From Trochalopteron elliotii (Eukaryota; Chordata; Aves; Passeriformes; Leiothrichidae), in NCBI GenBank assembly GCA_024734555.1, contig JANPWX010000108.1, positions 2,249,009-2,313,008 of the forward strand: a stretch of 64,000 bases of DNA, read 5' to 3'. The notes under the pieces were generated by a model that saw only the letters and a program-made list of their open reading frames with translations, was not told the DNA's origin and did no database searches. This document shows, piece by piece, positions 1 to 14,500 of this stretch; within the stretch, counting starts at the first letter, position 1; the number at the start of each line of letters is the position of its first letter. The position numbers and the translations under genes were made by a program.

Positions 1-3000
1 GATGAGACCTAGAGCGGTTTCAAATTGCCCAAGCTAAGGAGCAAAAATTGTTGTGCCTTTATTACCAAAATTCTCATTTTACCTTTACTTAAGCCTTTCT
101 GCAGGGTTAGAATGCAGCTCCTTATTTACATATCAATGCAATTTTTTCCCTAACATTTTTCATAGTTAGGACAACGTTAATAGTTATAGACAAATAAGGA
201 AGAAATTAAATATCTCCCTCAGAGGCACTTACGGAAGCGTATATTTTTTCAACCTTAATTATTTCCAAGAAGTAATACCTGTTGCCTTATTTCTATAATA
301 AAACATACACTTTTTTTAAAAACTTCAGAAAATGCACTGTTTGAAATTTTTAACTTTTATGAAAGTCAGATCATGAGACAAAAAGTAGAAAAGTATGGTG
401 TGATCACTAACAAATTTTTCTTCCAGATTTTATAAAAAGGAGCAAAATATAGCTTAAATTTCTGTTCAGATGACAGTTGCAGAGTTCTCGGATTCTTTTT
501 CTCCCAGTGATTTCACTAATGAATCACTACATCTGTCAGCAGACAGTGCCAGTTGTAAATTGCTGACAGGCAACAACCGTAATTTGAGAGGATTCTTTCA
601 CAGGGTTTCCTATTCCTAATAACATCATCATTGACATCCCAAATTGTCTCATATACTTGAAATGACAAAAGGTCATCAGATTATTTTTTTTTTATTTGTC
701 TAACAAGCAACAGCAACCATCCAATGCCTTCAGGTACCTTGACAGGTCATTTAAAAAATCACAGTTGGTAGACAATAATCAATGAAAGCAAAAAAATGCC
801 CACAGCACAACTGAAGCCAGTCCCTTCAAATTACAGGACAGTTTGACCAATGAAAGTAAAAGCTCCCAATCTTGAAACTCAGAATAATATCTTATTTTCA
901 TCTGTATCGCATACAGTGAGGAAAATGCTTATATGCTAAAGGTCTTTGCTATAGGTTACATGGTGTTTCACAGATTGGAGATACTGGGATTTATTTATTT
1001 ATTCATATTTGCATGATCATTTAGCAAAAAACAAAATCTCTTGCTCTTTTTCATCACACTCCATCTTATGCCCAAAGACGAACCAATCTGGTTTGTGAAG
1101 CTGCAAAACACAAATAGAGCCAGCTCACACACTGAGCAGGTGATGAAAGTCAAACTTCCTCATCAATTATTTCTGATGTTTATGGGGATGCAGAGGGTTT
1201 TGTTGCTAGTGACAGAATGTTGTCTGGGCAAATATGTCCTACCGGCCCAAGGGTAAACTTCCTATAAGAGCCAAGCAACCAGAACCATAAGGAAACAGTA
1301 TGTGTGGTCTTGACAGTCTTTCAATTCACCAGCTCCAAAAAACTAAGTGATTCGCTACCCAAAATCTTTAACATTTCCCTGGTAATTTTATACAAATGAT
1401 GCAACTCAGCCCTAGAAATCTCATTGATTCACTCTGGGAAACATTCTAACAGAGCTCTCGTCCTGAGACCAAACATCCACAGGATGAAGAGCAGTGATAG
1501 CCCTCCAGCAAGGCCAACAGAACTCACTTCAGAGATTTTCCTTTTCAGTCAGAAAAAAATTAAAATAACTAAAAATGCATTAAGTTATACAGTAAATCAA
1601 ATCGATAGAATTCCTGTTTTAATGTATAGCTTTTACAGGTTGAGGAGCAATAATCCATCCAGCACATACAAGCCAGGAAAAACTTGGCAAGCTGGGAATA
1701 TTTTAGTTGGCATTACACTGTAAAAGGGGTTTTAAACTTCAGTGAAACTACATTGTTACCCGAAGCACGTGAACATATTCAGAAACCATTTCAAAAGTCA
1801 ACCATCTGTAGATTTTTAAGCTATGGGAATGCTACAGGCTGCTGAACATTTCTATTGCTTGATAATGAGCCACATGATAAATCTCAAATGGACGCTTGTT
1901 TTCCAAATGGTGAAAGGAGTGTGGTTAGGCCTATCAAATGCCTCATGTCCCACATGGTTCTTGCAGCCATTTGCTTACCAAAGGGTCTTTCCTGAATCCT
2001 AGGAGCTGAGGTCCATGCCATGACTGGGTACCTGGTCAAATAAAACCTTCTCACAACGGTGTCTACCTGAACCAGTGTCTGCCTGAAATGGTCCCACTGC
2101 AGCAATGTCTGTAGGCTGGTAAGGCTGCAGAGAGGGTGCAGGAGGTCACTTTTGCCAGCAGAATCAGCAAAGCATTCCTGTACATGCAGGCACTCAGGAC
2201 AGCAGATGAAAATATGCAGTGCATGCAGAGGGTTTTTAGCCTGGACATCTTGGAGAATAAATAGGCATTACATACACCCGTACACATTATTGCAGGCATG
2301 TTCATAGCACATGGAGCAACAGATACATTAGGGATCATGCCAGTTTGTTCATCTAAGTTATTTGTTTATTATAAAACTTTTTCCATGGTGTTTAGCACAC
2401 AATGCTCTAGTCAGGAAGAACCTGCCTATCCACTCCTCAGACCATCAATAAAGAGGAGTGTTGTGGAAAACTTTTAAGAGGTAGGCATTAACAAAAATAG
2501 AGGGATACAATAAGGATGTGATCTGATACATATTTTAAAATGTTAATAAAAAAGCATCTGCTACTGGCCATGTACTAATGACCTAGTGAAGAAAAAAAAT
2601 CACCTTTTAGTGTATTGCATGATGACGGTCTTACATTCTTTAATTATTCCACAGCTTAAGATTTATTTTCAAGTACCAAGATCCGACTCATGCAAAGAAA
2701 GTGCCCTTGTAAAGGTCTACAGAAAGGTTATGTAAGACTTCTACCAGAAGCTGTTTAGGAATACCAGTACCCTAGTCCTGCAAAAAAAAGTCCCCACAAA
2801 AAACTAGTAGAAACATCTGCATTGGTCAACTTTTAAACCATCTATTAAAAACAACAACAAAAAAAGAGGCCTATTTCTACCTAGAGAAAAGAAACATGGG
2901 CATTCAACATTGGCTCTGATACATAAGCCAACCATGAACACAATTTTTACAAAGTTCATTTCCAGGAAAGCATAAATCTCTTCTGTTATCATTATTTCTA

Positions 3001-5378
3001 AAAATTCCTTAAAAAAAAAATAGCACAGTTCTCAGGGGAAAAAAATAATAAGGCTTTTAGGATTTTAACACTAGTACAGTCATACTGAGTCATTTTATGC
3101 ACAACATATGTTTGCATCCTCAGTCAGATAGGATGTGAACCCTCTCTAGGGAGACTTCTTAAGTATTTAGTCTTTTTATACATTCCTCTTCTCTGTTCTC
3201 ATTCAGTTCCTCCGCAGTTGGAATCTCTTGAGTAATTTGTTATTTATCAGAATAAATTCTTTTTTTATCTCTTTGATGAGGCTTTATATATTTACTCTAT
3301 TTCTTTATAGTAAAATATATCTACAATCTTTTTGTTTGTAAGGTAATTTCAAGCACTACAGTTAAGGTCAGAATGTAAATAAAGAAATTGATTAAATGTC
3401 AGTTTACCTAGATTAGGTACATCTTAAAGGATTTTTAAGAGATTGGCAAAATGTTTTTATGCATTCTAAAAATAAATAAAAGTAATACCTCTGATAGAGT
3501 GGGAAGAAAAACTACAGTATATAAGGCTTATACTGAAATCCTGATTTGATTTATAATCATAAAGAAAGTAAAATGGATGTTTAGAAAAACTCAGGAGCTG
3601 GCTACTAAAAAAAAACCCAGTCACAAAATTAGAAAATTTAAACTATTTGATTTGGGTTTGACATGAGATAATTCTCCTTGTAAGAAAGCCATCTTTCCTT
3701 TACAACATTATTCTCACAACACAAAATGGCAATCCATAGCACAGCAAAATAAATACTAGAGAATATAATTTATGATGCAGTGTAATAAGTCAGGCTCTTT
3801 TGCATGCAAAACTCAAAGAGTCCAAATTGGATCACATCTCTGTTTTAACAGTGCATTTTATACAGGATAGAAGAAATTCACCTTGTGCATTTTTTTCTAT
3901 GTTGAAAGAATAAATCCAATAGAAACCCATTCTAAGTTCCAGCTTGAGGGAAGAGAGAGGTGATTCGCTGACAGTTAACAAATCTAAGGTGTTTTCAAAA
4001 TGACACAGGTCATAACAAACACGCAAAGGACACCTGACTTGTTTTCAGAACTAGACTCTGTTTTGATGTCATTTCAATCAAAGCCACAAAAATTATGCAG
4101 ATTTTTAGAAAAAAATACCTTCCACAGTTCATACCAGACATTGTTTAGAAGGAATGAGAGAGTTAACCACAGCCAGACCACTAGGCAACAGAACTCTATT
4201 CACAAATGCTGCTACAACAGGAAGAAGAGCTGGAAGGCAGCATGACGGATTGTCTACTCCATGCTCATCAACATACTCTGAAAAACAAAGAAAATTAATT
4301 GATGTATGCATATTATTAATGCTGTTTGTCTAAGATTTTTTAGGAAGGCCTGGGAGACAGAGCTCAGCTGATCACACATGTAGGAAGACAAACTGAGCCC
4401 ACTTTTAATTAGTAGAAATACTGGAACAATAACAGCATAATAATAATAATGTCCTTGTCTATTTCCCTGGCAAGGACACTTTAATTCATGCAGTAACCTT
4501 CAGAACAAGGCTCTATCTGGCATAGGGCATTTCAAAATCATAAAAATCAAACAAATGTCTTTATCTTACAAAAGTAAGCATAAATACTCAATGGTAACAT
4601 GACAGAATGAGTCAATCGGTTTTGCAGTGCTAATCCAAGCAACCAAAACTCTTCCAAGGTAAAACCACTGCAAGTAAAATTACTAAGTTCCAACTATCCT
4701 TAGTTGTTTACAACAGATAAAATTTATGAGCATCTAAATAATTACACATTTTTCTCTCTCTTCTATGTGTTTAGGAATAGATATTGGCTCTACCTCATAT
4801 GTTAAATAACAAAGAAGGCCCTATGAATATTATTAACTGTGTCCTTATAAATCATTTCTTTTTTTCTTCTTTACAGGATGGAAAAAATGCAACTAAGCAA
4901 CACTCACAACAGCTTGTCATATTTTTAACACCAAAACATTTACCATTAAACTAAATCAGAAAAGACAAGTAAATCAGAGATTAGTACTAACAAATACATG
5001 ACAGAAAAATGTGCGCCATGACCTTACAAGAAGGAAAGTGCCGGAAAATGGATAGTTTAACAGGAAGTTTAGAATTTAATCCCTGAATGTGCTACTTATC
5101 TGCCCATGTAGGTCCTAAGAAGATATTCCCACTGGGACTTGTTAAACAGGTTAAAATTATTACTGTAAATTATGGTAGCAAAGTCAGGCTCTTAGGGAGC
5201 AATACAATATGGATTGCTGTTAATACAGCTTTTGAGATGATGAAAGGTAAAAAAAATACTCCCTTTCAAATAAAGACATAAATAAATACCCAAAAATGGA
5301 ATACATTCCTGAATCCAGGACTCTCCACTGCTGCTCATAAAGGAAGCAGCCAGGAGCCGCCTTAACCCAATAGAAACA
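1..5378. other. AT-rich non-coding DNA, no feature recognised
   Basis: Open frames here are all under 100 codons and lack paired splice signals, so I call none of them coding. There are short homopolymer runs and a small (ATA)n run near 4437-4451. I see no CR1 tail, no LTR termini and no RNA gene. It could be intron or intergenic DNA; the sequence does not say which. Confidence 0.6.
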
Positions 5379-6096
5379 TGTCTTGGTTTGGAAAGACAGG
5401 TATCTGCCAGGGAAAGATGGAGCTCCCCTTGGAATGGAGAATGTAAACCCTCTCCCTCCAAATCATTATAATTTTGCAATTAGGGGCTTTAGGGCAAAGA
5501 TATGAGAATAGGAATAACAGTTCTTTACTAGGAATATTAAAAATACAAATGTAGTATTACAAAAAAAAAAAGCAAACAAACAAGCAAAAATCCTGGAAAC
5601 CTTGATGGTGTCAGAAAACGACCAGATACCCTGTTGGTCAGGGTGTTGGACACAATCCAAATAAATTCTCCCAGAGTAACAAATGTGGCTCTGTTGGAGT
5701 TAATCCTGTAGAAGGGTCCAGTGCTAGCAAGATGGGTCCAGTCTTCCTCTGAAATCCAGTGGAAATCAGGCTGCTCTGCTGTTGTGAATCTCAGCTTTTA
5801 TCTAGGCAGAATGCTTACCTCCTCCCACTGGGTGGGGCATATCACAATGAGATGATGTAATTTTATCAGTCATGTGGTGAGCCTTAATGGCCCATTAACA
5901 AGAGATAACCCCTCAGAGGGAGGATGGGTCCTGGAAGACATAAGGAATGTTGCTCCATCCGGTTTTAACAGCTGCCCCATTACCAGAAGACACCCACCCT
6001 CCCCCCTGGAGTTAAAAGAAAAAACACCTCTTCAACTGGCTTCAACAGATTGGGAATAGAATACATGCTTTTGGTTATATATTGCAACCCAAGACA
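5379..6096 (-). mobile_element. Solo LTR of an endogenous retrovirus, ERVL-like songbird type
   Basis: The 718-bp segment has matching inverted termini: TGTCTTGG at the left and CCAAGACA at the right. On the minus strand a GGGAGGAGG box (about 5820-5830) precedes a TATA-like GATAAAAG (5795-5802), which is promoter order and sets the orientation. The centre is divergent and carries an A-rich tract near 5561-5595. Flanks are AAACA on the left and AAATG on the right, so no clean target-site duplication survives. It shares blocks with the LTR at 39345-39887, such as the CACAATG and GGCCCATTAA segments. No internal retroviral genes flank it, so it is a solo LTR. The ERVL label is a recollection of bird families and was not verified. 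Confidence 0.75.
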
Positions 6097-9000
6097 AAAT
6101 GTGAACATACAGTGATTCCCACGGCAGTGTTCCATTTGGGGTTTACACCAAAGGTGTACCTCAAAGTACAGTTTTCCAGGAGCAAACTTTGCCCATCAAC
6201 TCCTTGACTCACTCATCCTGAGGGTAGTTTCACCAACCTGCCACACTTGCCTGCTCTGTGTGGGAGCTGCTTCACTTTACAGCAGAGCTAAGCACAGGGG
6301 ACTCACCTCTCCTCTCAGTCCACCTGCTGGCCCCCACCTGTGCCCTCACACAGGTGCTGACCCTGCCATGAGCCAGTTGAGCATCCCAAACAACAGGGAA
6401 GGATATGTTTTGAGCTCTTTGTTTGGAGTGTTGTTTATATTGCTGGTTTAGCTCCTAGAACCAGTGATTTGGATTTCACAAGTGCTAAGGCAGAGAAAAA
6501 GCAACAAATTCATTAGTTCAGCAGTAGGTTTAGTCAGGCTGAACAGTAACAAGCAACCTGATCCTCCATCGTGGGATTCAATTCATTGCAAGGGTTTGTT
6601 GTAAACCAGATCAGTGAAAAAAAAATCAGGATTAAAAACAGAAGAGGGTATGAGCTCGAGATAATATGACTCATACTTTTCCAAGAAAAAACTGTAAAAA
6701 GAGTTACAATGGCACAACAAAGAGATGGTGATTTATGAGGGGCAGAAGAGATGAAAGCAGCTGAAAACAGAAAAGACTATTACCTTCCAAAATCAGACTT
6801 GTCATCAAAAAAAATCATTATATGAAGCCTCAATTAAACTTTTTTCAAGTGTTATCTTTCAATTATTTACCACAAAAATGTCTTATATACCATTTTCAAT
6901 CTTTTTACCAGGAGATTTGCTCCATGTTTGTGCATGCCCTACACATCTCAAGTGAAACACTGAGGATTTCGAGTGAAAACCTGTATGCACATAACCAAGC
7001 TGATTGCCTTTTATCTCCTAGTCTGTTGAAAATGCTTTTCTATATTTTTCTGTCCTTCCCCTTGTGCCCAAGGTGCTGAGAGGTAATAGCTTGCTGTCAG
7101 TGCCAGTGCTTTGTGGAAGGGAATGGTTCTGAGCTGATCAGTTAATAGCTGAGAGTGAACAATGGCAAAAGAATCTCTACAGTCACAGCACATATCTCTC
7201 TGCTCTCATCACCCTGGATGGAACTCACAATTGCAGCTACTACTTCATCCTAAAGTTTAAACTAATATCGGAAAACAGGGGATTTTAGGATTAATAGGAA
7301 ACCTACACAGAATTATAAATAACACCATGAATATGTTTTCTGAATGTGCATGTTACCTGTATCTGATTTCTGTTGCACCGAGACCTGGTAACAAGCTATA
7401 TTTCCACTGCCTCTGACCCTACCCCAAATCCCTGCATTTCCTTGGAGGAGAACCAAGCCCTGAACTTCTTTAGCCCATACACACTCCTTCAAATCCAGCA
7501 TAGCAAATCCTTTCCTATCCTAGAGATAAATATCATAGAAATGTATCTGAATACACCAGTTGGTTTAACAAGCTCTCTTTGTCGGCTGATGCAGGCTGCT
7601 TCTGGATTTTCTTTTGTTCTCTGGTGTTGTCCTAGAATTTCTCAGCCCCATCAGCACTTGACTCCCACTTCACAAGCTGTGAAATCATTTTCAAGCAATG
7701 AATAAGGCATAAAGTCTCTGTAGAATTATACAGCACTATTATCAAGTAGTTGAAAATTAATGTTCCCTTAGCTGTGAGAAAGACAATGAGTCATAACACC
7801 TTGCATACTGTTTAAGCCTGGAAATAATAAAGAGTATCTGGCAAGCCACATTCATAACCTAAGAATTTGTTAGATATTCTTCAGGGATTTGTTCTCATCC
7901 CCAGCACAAGCAAACCTTTTCTGTGTCATTTTGTGTATGTGAGGGGGTTTTTTTGTAAACTAAAAAGTATAAATTAATAATAGTAATAATAAAAACCCCA
8001 GACTAGGTTTTAGGGCAGTGCTATGAGTCTAGCACTTAAATATCATTTTTTAAAGCATGCAGGTTATGCAAACATGCAATGGTTCATATGTTACATGCAA
8101 GTCCACTATAAAACATCAGATACTTAATACCCCAAAGCTTTGAAATCAATAAGAGCAATTATACACACATTGAAAAGAGCTGCTGCCCTTTGGTGACTTC
8201 TACCTTCTGTAAGCAGGTACTTCACACTTTCCAGCAAAGCCAAATGCTACACTACTGACACTGGTTAGAGTGTGTCTATGAACACATAACTAAATGTCAT
8301 GTCATTAGCAGCTCTGTGTTTCAGGAGGATTTTATTTTTATGTGCATTTAACTACTTTCTTTGAGTCCACTAATTTACAGCTATGTTTGCTCCAGATGGA
8401 AACATTTAATCTAATCTATGCCTCATTTTCTATACTGCTCATGACAAGGCTTTCAAGACATTTAAGAGAGAGGAGGGGGAGAAAAGGGATCTGTAAGATT
8501 TTGTGAATGATTAAAGGCTCTGTAACTCCAGAAGGAGCAGGGGGATGTTTGGCATGATACTTGCACTTTTTATTACCCAGTAAACAGGAGAAATAAACTC
8601 CTTTCTGTCACACTACTCTGCATCCAGCAGCGTTCATACAGAAGCCTTGTGAACAGTGGCAGCAGGGACAGACTCAACATCTGGTGCCCTGTTTTTGCAA
8701 GTCTCAACTGCTTTGCTCTGTTTTCCACCACTGAGACCAGGGGCATAGAGACTAAAAACCAAAGTCCCTGAAACTCTCCCATTTGTTGAACCAACATGTT
8801 GGCCTAAATCCAGGTGAGATTGCACCTTTCTTTACTTGTACCTGCTTCTGTTGAAGTGCCAGTATGCTAAATATTGTAAATCCCATTTTGAGACATCCAC
8901 ATCCTCTTAGGCATTACAGAGGTTCATAGACACCTGTGTCAGGTCTTCAGCTCAGGACCCAAGTTCCCAGGCCAGGGCTAGGTGTAGCAATGCTGAATTT

Positions 9001-11210
9001 CCTTGTGTTCAGCTTCTAGGGCACCTTTCTCATAGAAGAATAATGCAGCTTTTCAAAAATTAATCTTTTTAAAGCACAGATTTAAGTGGCTTAACCACTA
9101 ACATAACATATTACACCAGTCACACACAAGCAAATCTGTAATTTAAACTACCAGGATTCTGCATGGAAGACTACAGCAATAGTTAAGAACTGAGGATTAA
9201 ATCAGTTGTTAACTTTTACTTTGGACAGGTTCAGTTTCCACATCTGTGAGAGGACAGATGTTAGAAAGGGCACAGAGGAATGGCTGAGGGGAGGGACCAG
9301 ATGTTTTGTGCAGAAGGGTAAAATAGGTTAGAGTTGGAAGAGGGATGTCTGAGGACAGAGGAGGGAAAAATTTACAAAATCCTGAAGAGGACAGACAAGG
9401 CAGGTAAAGAGCTGTTCTTCCCCAAGTGTTGATACATAAGGAACTTCTATAAATGGCCACATACAGATGCAAGGCTCCTTACCCAAATAGTTCAAGTCTG
9501 AAAGCTGATGCTCTCAGAGAGAAAAGGTGAGATCAGAGGGACTTAGAATCTCTGAAAAAACTATTCAAAATGCAGTCAGATATCCGAAATACTATTTTTA
9601 CTTTAAAAATAAGTGAAAGTATATAGGTATCTTGCTTACCCAAAGAAATGTTGTGTTTTGATGACTAAGACATAAGGCATGTATCAGGAAGTAAGCACCA
9701 TCCAAAATAAAGATCATCAGAGCCTGGTAGGAAGTTCACAGCTTCTTGGTGGTTGTGAAAAAAGACTAAGAAATGAGCTAAGAAAGGGCAAAAGAAAAAC
9801 GGCCCCGCTAATTGCTGATAGCTGCTCATTTTTAAGCAGTCAGTGACATTTCTGCTCTTTCATTTTCTGATGGTTTTCACTTTGATCCTAACAAAGATAA
9901 TCATCAGTACCGTAACCTGACAGGTAATGTGTTAAGCTGGGCATTTAGTTTTTCTCTCCCCTGTTAGCCAAATCCTGCAGAGGCCAATTATATTGTCTAT
10001 ACCAGCATCAAACGCAACTGGACCTATCATTTAGTATTCTAGTGATTATAAACACCAAACTACATTCTGAATAAGGATTGTGCTGTGAAGTGGTGTTTCC
10101 ACTTTACTTGAACTGCTTTTGAGTGGAAACACATTTTAACTTGCAATGTAGATACTTTCTCAGGAATATTATTTCTGACTACAGGAAGACACCTGTGTTG
10201 TTCTTCCTTCTCTAATTACAGAGGTCAAATAATTCACCATTTATGAGTTTTCCAGTTCTTGTCATTTTTTGACATCATGATTAAGTATGATCTATGTTTC
10301 ATTTATTAAACCCATTATATAAATAATAAATATAGCACTTTGTCAATATTTGATAAAGCTGCTGAGAATTTCTATTTGGAAAAATTAAAACCAGAGAACT
10401 CTGCTCTCAGGCAAAATATATTGACTTTCTATCGACGTTTGAAAACTTTATAATCATCTGTTTCTCAACTGCATTTCAGGCAATTTCAATGTTAAAAAGA
10501 ACTCCATTTTTGACCAAAGACAGAGGCGTTGCAAGAACAGAGAACAGGAAATTGAATGCTTCAGTGAAGAACAATTAAGGTTAAAGAGACATTCTTGATA
10601 GTATATCAGGGTAGTGATAGATGAACAGCCTTATATTTTTTACACATGGCATTTCTTTTCATAATAAGAGAGTTCTAGAAATCAAAGCAATGTTTTAAAA
10701 TGAAGCCACTTGACTTTTATAATACTGGTTATTGTTAACTTCCTATATAAAATACACATGACATTTTAAAAATGAGAGTGAAGGTTAAAGTCTTTCACTT
10801 AGAAAAGAAGAGTTTTTCTAAGAACATTTTAAATATCGGTTGAAGAAAATTGTTTTGGAAAACCTTTGTTTATCTGAACTTCTCTACTTGGCTCAGTACT
10901 CAAAACCATGTATATCAAAGTTAGTTTGATGCGGCCATGCACATTTGTGTAACTGTGGGCAAGGACTTTGGAAACCATCTCTAGGAAGGGTAATTGAAGG
11001 AGTCTGGGCAGTTAGGACTTCACACAAAAGCCCGTGTGTTCTGTGTTATCCTCAACTGAATAGTGACTTTAGGACATCTGTGTAAGGTTAAAGACACAAT
11101 CAGGCATCTGGGTAAAATCTGGAATTTCAGGCAATTCCATGGCCAGGAAGGAAGGACAAGCTATGTGGTCTTAAACTCCTATCTGAATACGAAAATCATA
11201 AAAAAAAGGA
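6097..11210. other. Non-coding DNA, no feature recognised
   Basis: The longest open frame (7373-7705, 110 codons) has no plausible protein composition or splice context. There is a (TAA)-rich patch near 7973-7993. No transposon ends or RNA genes were recognised. Confidence 0.55.
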
Positions 11211-11523
11211 ATCATAGAATACCAGGTTGGAAGGGAACTCAATGAGCATCTGCTCCAACTTTTCTTGTCAAAACAGTCTAGACAAGGTGGCCAAGCAACC
11301 TGTCTGGATGAAACTTAAATGTGCCCAGTGTTGGGAAATCCACCTATTTCCTGAGGAGATTTTTCCAGAAACTGATTTGTTCTCATTGTGAAAAATCTTC
11401 ATGTGTGTATTTAGAATCTCCCCAGGAGTAACTTGTACTTGTTATCCCTCATCATTTACATGTCACTCCTCATAAAAAGGGAGTTTTCATCTTCTTTGTA
11501 AAGCAAATTATGTCCTCCAGCCT
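11211..11523 (-). mobile_element. CR1 LINE, 3' end fragment
   Basis: The left edge reads ATCATAGAAT, the reverse complement of the CR1 tail. It is followed by the typical CR1 3' block (GGTTGGAAGGGAACTC and TGGTCCAAC-like positions), then the CTCCCCAGGAGTAACTTG and AAAAAGGGAGT segments. The order places the element on the minus strand, 5'-truncated as most CR1 copies are. Many substitutions suggest an old copy. Confidence 0.85.
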
Positions 11524-14500
11524 ATGAAATGAACATCATCAATATTTATTTCATATTTTTGAGTACAGGCAAGAGACTGAGAGACTCAGGAACCTGGCAG
11601 TGTTAGAAGGTTTCAACATTGTTGGCTGAAAAAGTGCAAGTGCCAAGATCCGTGGGAAAATTCACCCTTGTAGCAATGATGAATAAATTGCTAAAATTTT
11701 AAATCCAGCCTAGAAAGGAGCCTTTATGTGAGTGCTGTTTTTTCCCCTTGTCCAAAAGCAAAATAGCAGTAGTTAATGTCACCCTGTGCTAAAAACATTC
11801 AAGAAATGGTAGAAGAGTTTGAATGACTTTAACTAATCTGGTAGGAACAGACTCTCCCATGGAAAGATGCAGTGAGATCTACTTTCTGCTTTTGTCTTTA
11901 CTCATGTCCTTTAACAACAAAAGATAATTAAATACTGAACACAAGGTGCAAGAGAATGAAACATCAACCAAGTGAGATGAAAGATTTATTACAAGTACTT
12001 ACGGAGAAAGAGAACTTTGATTACAGGCATCCTTGAGAACCCTTGCAAGAGTGAAAGGGCACGATGTTAAGCCATAAATCCCAAATTACTATTATATTCT
12101 AGTAAAAAAACCTTGATAACATAGTTGACTAAACTAAGGCTTTGTGACCTTTTTAAGGATAAACATCCCAACCAAGGATTGTCTGTAAGCACATTTTCAA
12201 TTTCCTTATGAAAGTTGTCGTGATGAGAGAAAAGGAATTTTCTCTCTCTATAAAAGAAGGCGCTCCCAAGCACTGTCAATCAGGAGCCCATCTCAGCCTG
12301 CACAGGTTGCTCTGGAAGATGAAAGTGTGCACTCACAGCAGGTGTTCAGTCTTTGTGATCCCAGGGCAAGGATTTGTTTGTGTGTTGTGTCCCACAGAGG
12401 TACCAATCCACTATACATAGCCTGTCATTGAAATTGTCTCCACATAGGCAGTAGGTTTTCAGACTGCCAGTCAGGCGTGTGCACAACTGTCCCAGCAGTG
12501 TCACACCCATTGCTTAGGACAGACAAACGCTGCCAACTCCTTTGGAACACCGGCTCAGCCATGTCATCAGAGGATAGCTGTGGCAGACTGTTCTCAGGGA
12601 CTTCTGTCTGGGTCTCATAGCTGCATTGCAATGCACTCTTGCAGGATTGCTGGGTCCCCAATCACTTTCAGTTCCAGTTTCTTCTTTCTTTTTTTTTTTT
12701 TAATTTCTTCACTGAGGCATTGCCTTTCATCTTTCCTCCTTTCCCTCAGCTGTTTTCCCTTTGATATGCCTTTGACATCCACCTTTCTTCACCATAGGAG
12801 AGTTTCTCAGAAAGAGCTGGGTCTGATTATATAGCACTTAGATCTCCCCTTGCTGCCACCAGCTCTTAAAAAGATAGGTGGCTAATTGGAGCCAGCTGCT
12901 TGGCAGGTTTTCCACCTATGTGGTAGTTCAGTCTGTCACAATTAGATGACAGTGGGAATAGACCATAAAAATCCTTGGAAGTGAAGACAAGCAGCTCACA
13001 TTTGATATACAGAGGAGAAAGCATGTGGAGGGAATCAAAGACAGGGGCTGCATGGTCAACAGACCTGGAGGGAAAACTTTAATGTAGTGCTGTGGCAAGA
13101 CAGCTTGTGTCGAGGGAAGGGGTGGCTGCAGAAAGGAGATAGGAGGTGATCAGAGCCTTGTGATGTGGTTTAGTGCTGGAAACGAATAAGAAAACCCAAA
13201 GCTGAGAAACATATTTAGGAAGGATCAGCAAAATGTAGGGAGTGTTGATGTAAAGACCAGAAAAAAAGGGGATTAAGTGTTGTGCATTTGCCACATATGA
13301 CTAAAAATTTAACAGGAACAATGAAAATACTGCAAATCCACAGAGTGATGTGAAGATAAAGGCTCAAAGTTTCTTACACCTTTTCCCCACCTTTTCAACT
13401 CCCTCACCTCGATTTAGCCTCTGCTTCTAAATTCTACATTCTGGGCAAGAATCAAGATCAAAATGAGAAATATGCTCATTATTTATTCTAGATATAAAAA
13501 TCTACTTAACATTGTGGTTTCAATTATGTTTCTTTAGAGTCTCAATCATAAATACTAGGTTTTAAAATGTACACAGCCTATCTTCTTTATTTTTTCTTAT
13601 ATGTGGTATGCTTTAACATATTAGAGTAGCATCACAACATACCATCAAATAGTTTAAATTTCATAACTGTAGTATGAAATTATGTCTGCTTCTTGTCAAT
13701 TCCTCATTATAAAAATACAGCTTGAAGACGAAATATAAGGTGAAAGAAGGAAAAAAGTGGACATTAAAAAAGTAAGGAGAAGAAGGCAGCAAAGAAGGGA
13801 AAGAAAAAGGGGAAAAGGGACGTCACTTCCCAATCAGCTACAGCTGGCAGATTTTACATGCTCAAATGCTCCTGCATTTTATGTAATAGTATAACCCACA
13901 CAGAAATTTCAGGAAAATTATGTAGTGTGCTACCTAATATTTTTTTTCTCAGAGTAAGATGTAGCTTAATCTAATTACTGACTGCTGAATTCATGTATCA
14001 GCTTTTATGCATTCTGTTTATTGTACACTTGCCAATTATGTCTAATAAAGACAGACAGGTGAAGTTCAAAGGAATAATTCAGAGAGTTAAAATGGGAATC
14101 ACCCAAATTAGCAAAACTGTATGGCCAAATCATGATTCAAAGAGGAGCTTTGTTTAAAAAACCAGTGTGTTTACAATTGGGCAAATGAGGGGTTTCTAAA
14201 CATGGGTGGAAATCAGTAAGGAGTTTAAATAAATCCTGGTTTCAGTTAAGTCAAAAGAATTTTTGTCTTTTTTTCCCCAGTAAGTTCAGGTTGCAGACAT
14301 AGTCTGGTTTTTGTTCTCCCCTGAATTTATCTGAAATGCCTGATTCATCATGTAACTTTCCATCTTCTCTGGAAGAATACACACAAAGTGCATGTAAATA
14401 CACCCATCTGTTTACAGAAGCCACCTACCCTGGTGCCTCTGAGCTTCTACAGCTAAAGTGAGCTCAATTTAGGCAAGGTCAATGGCATCCCTCAGCTGGA

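Noticed and set aside
7373..7705. Plus-strand open frame of 110 codons
   Set aside because: No splice signals in register, no domain pattern, and an overlapping frame on the other strand.
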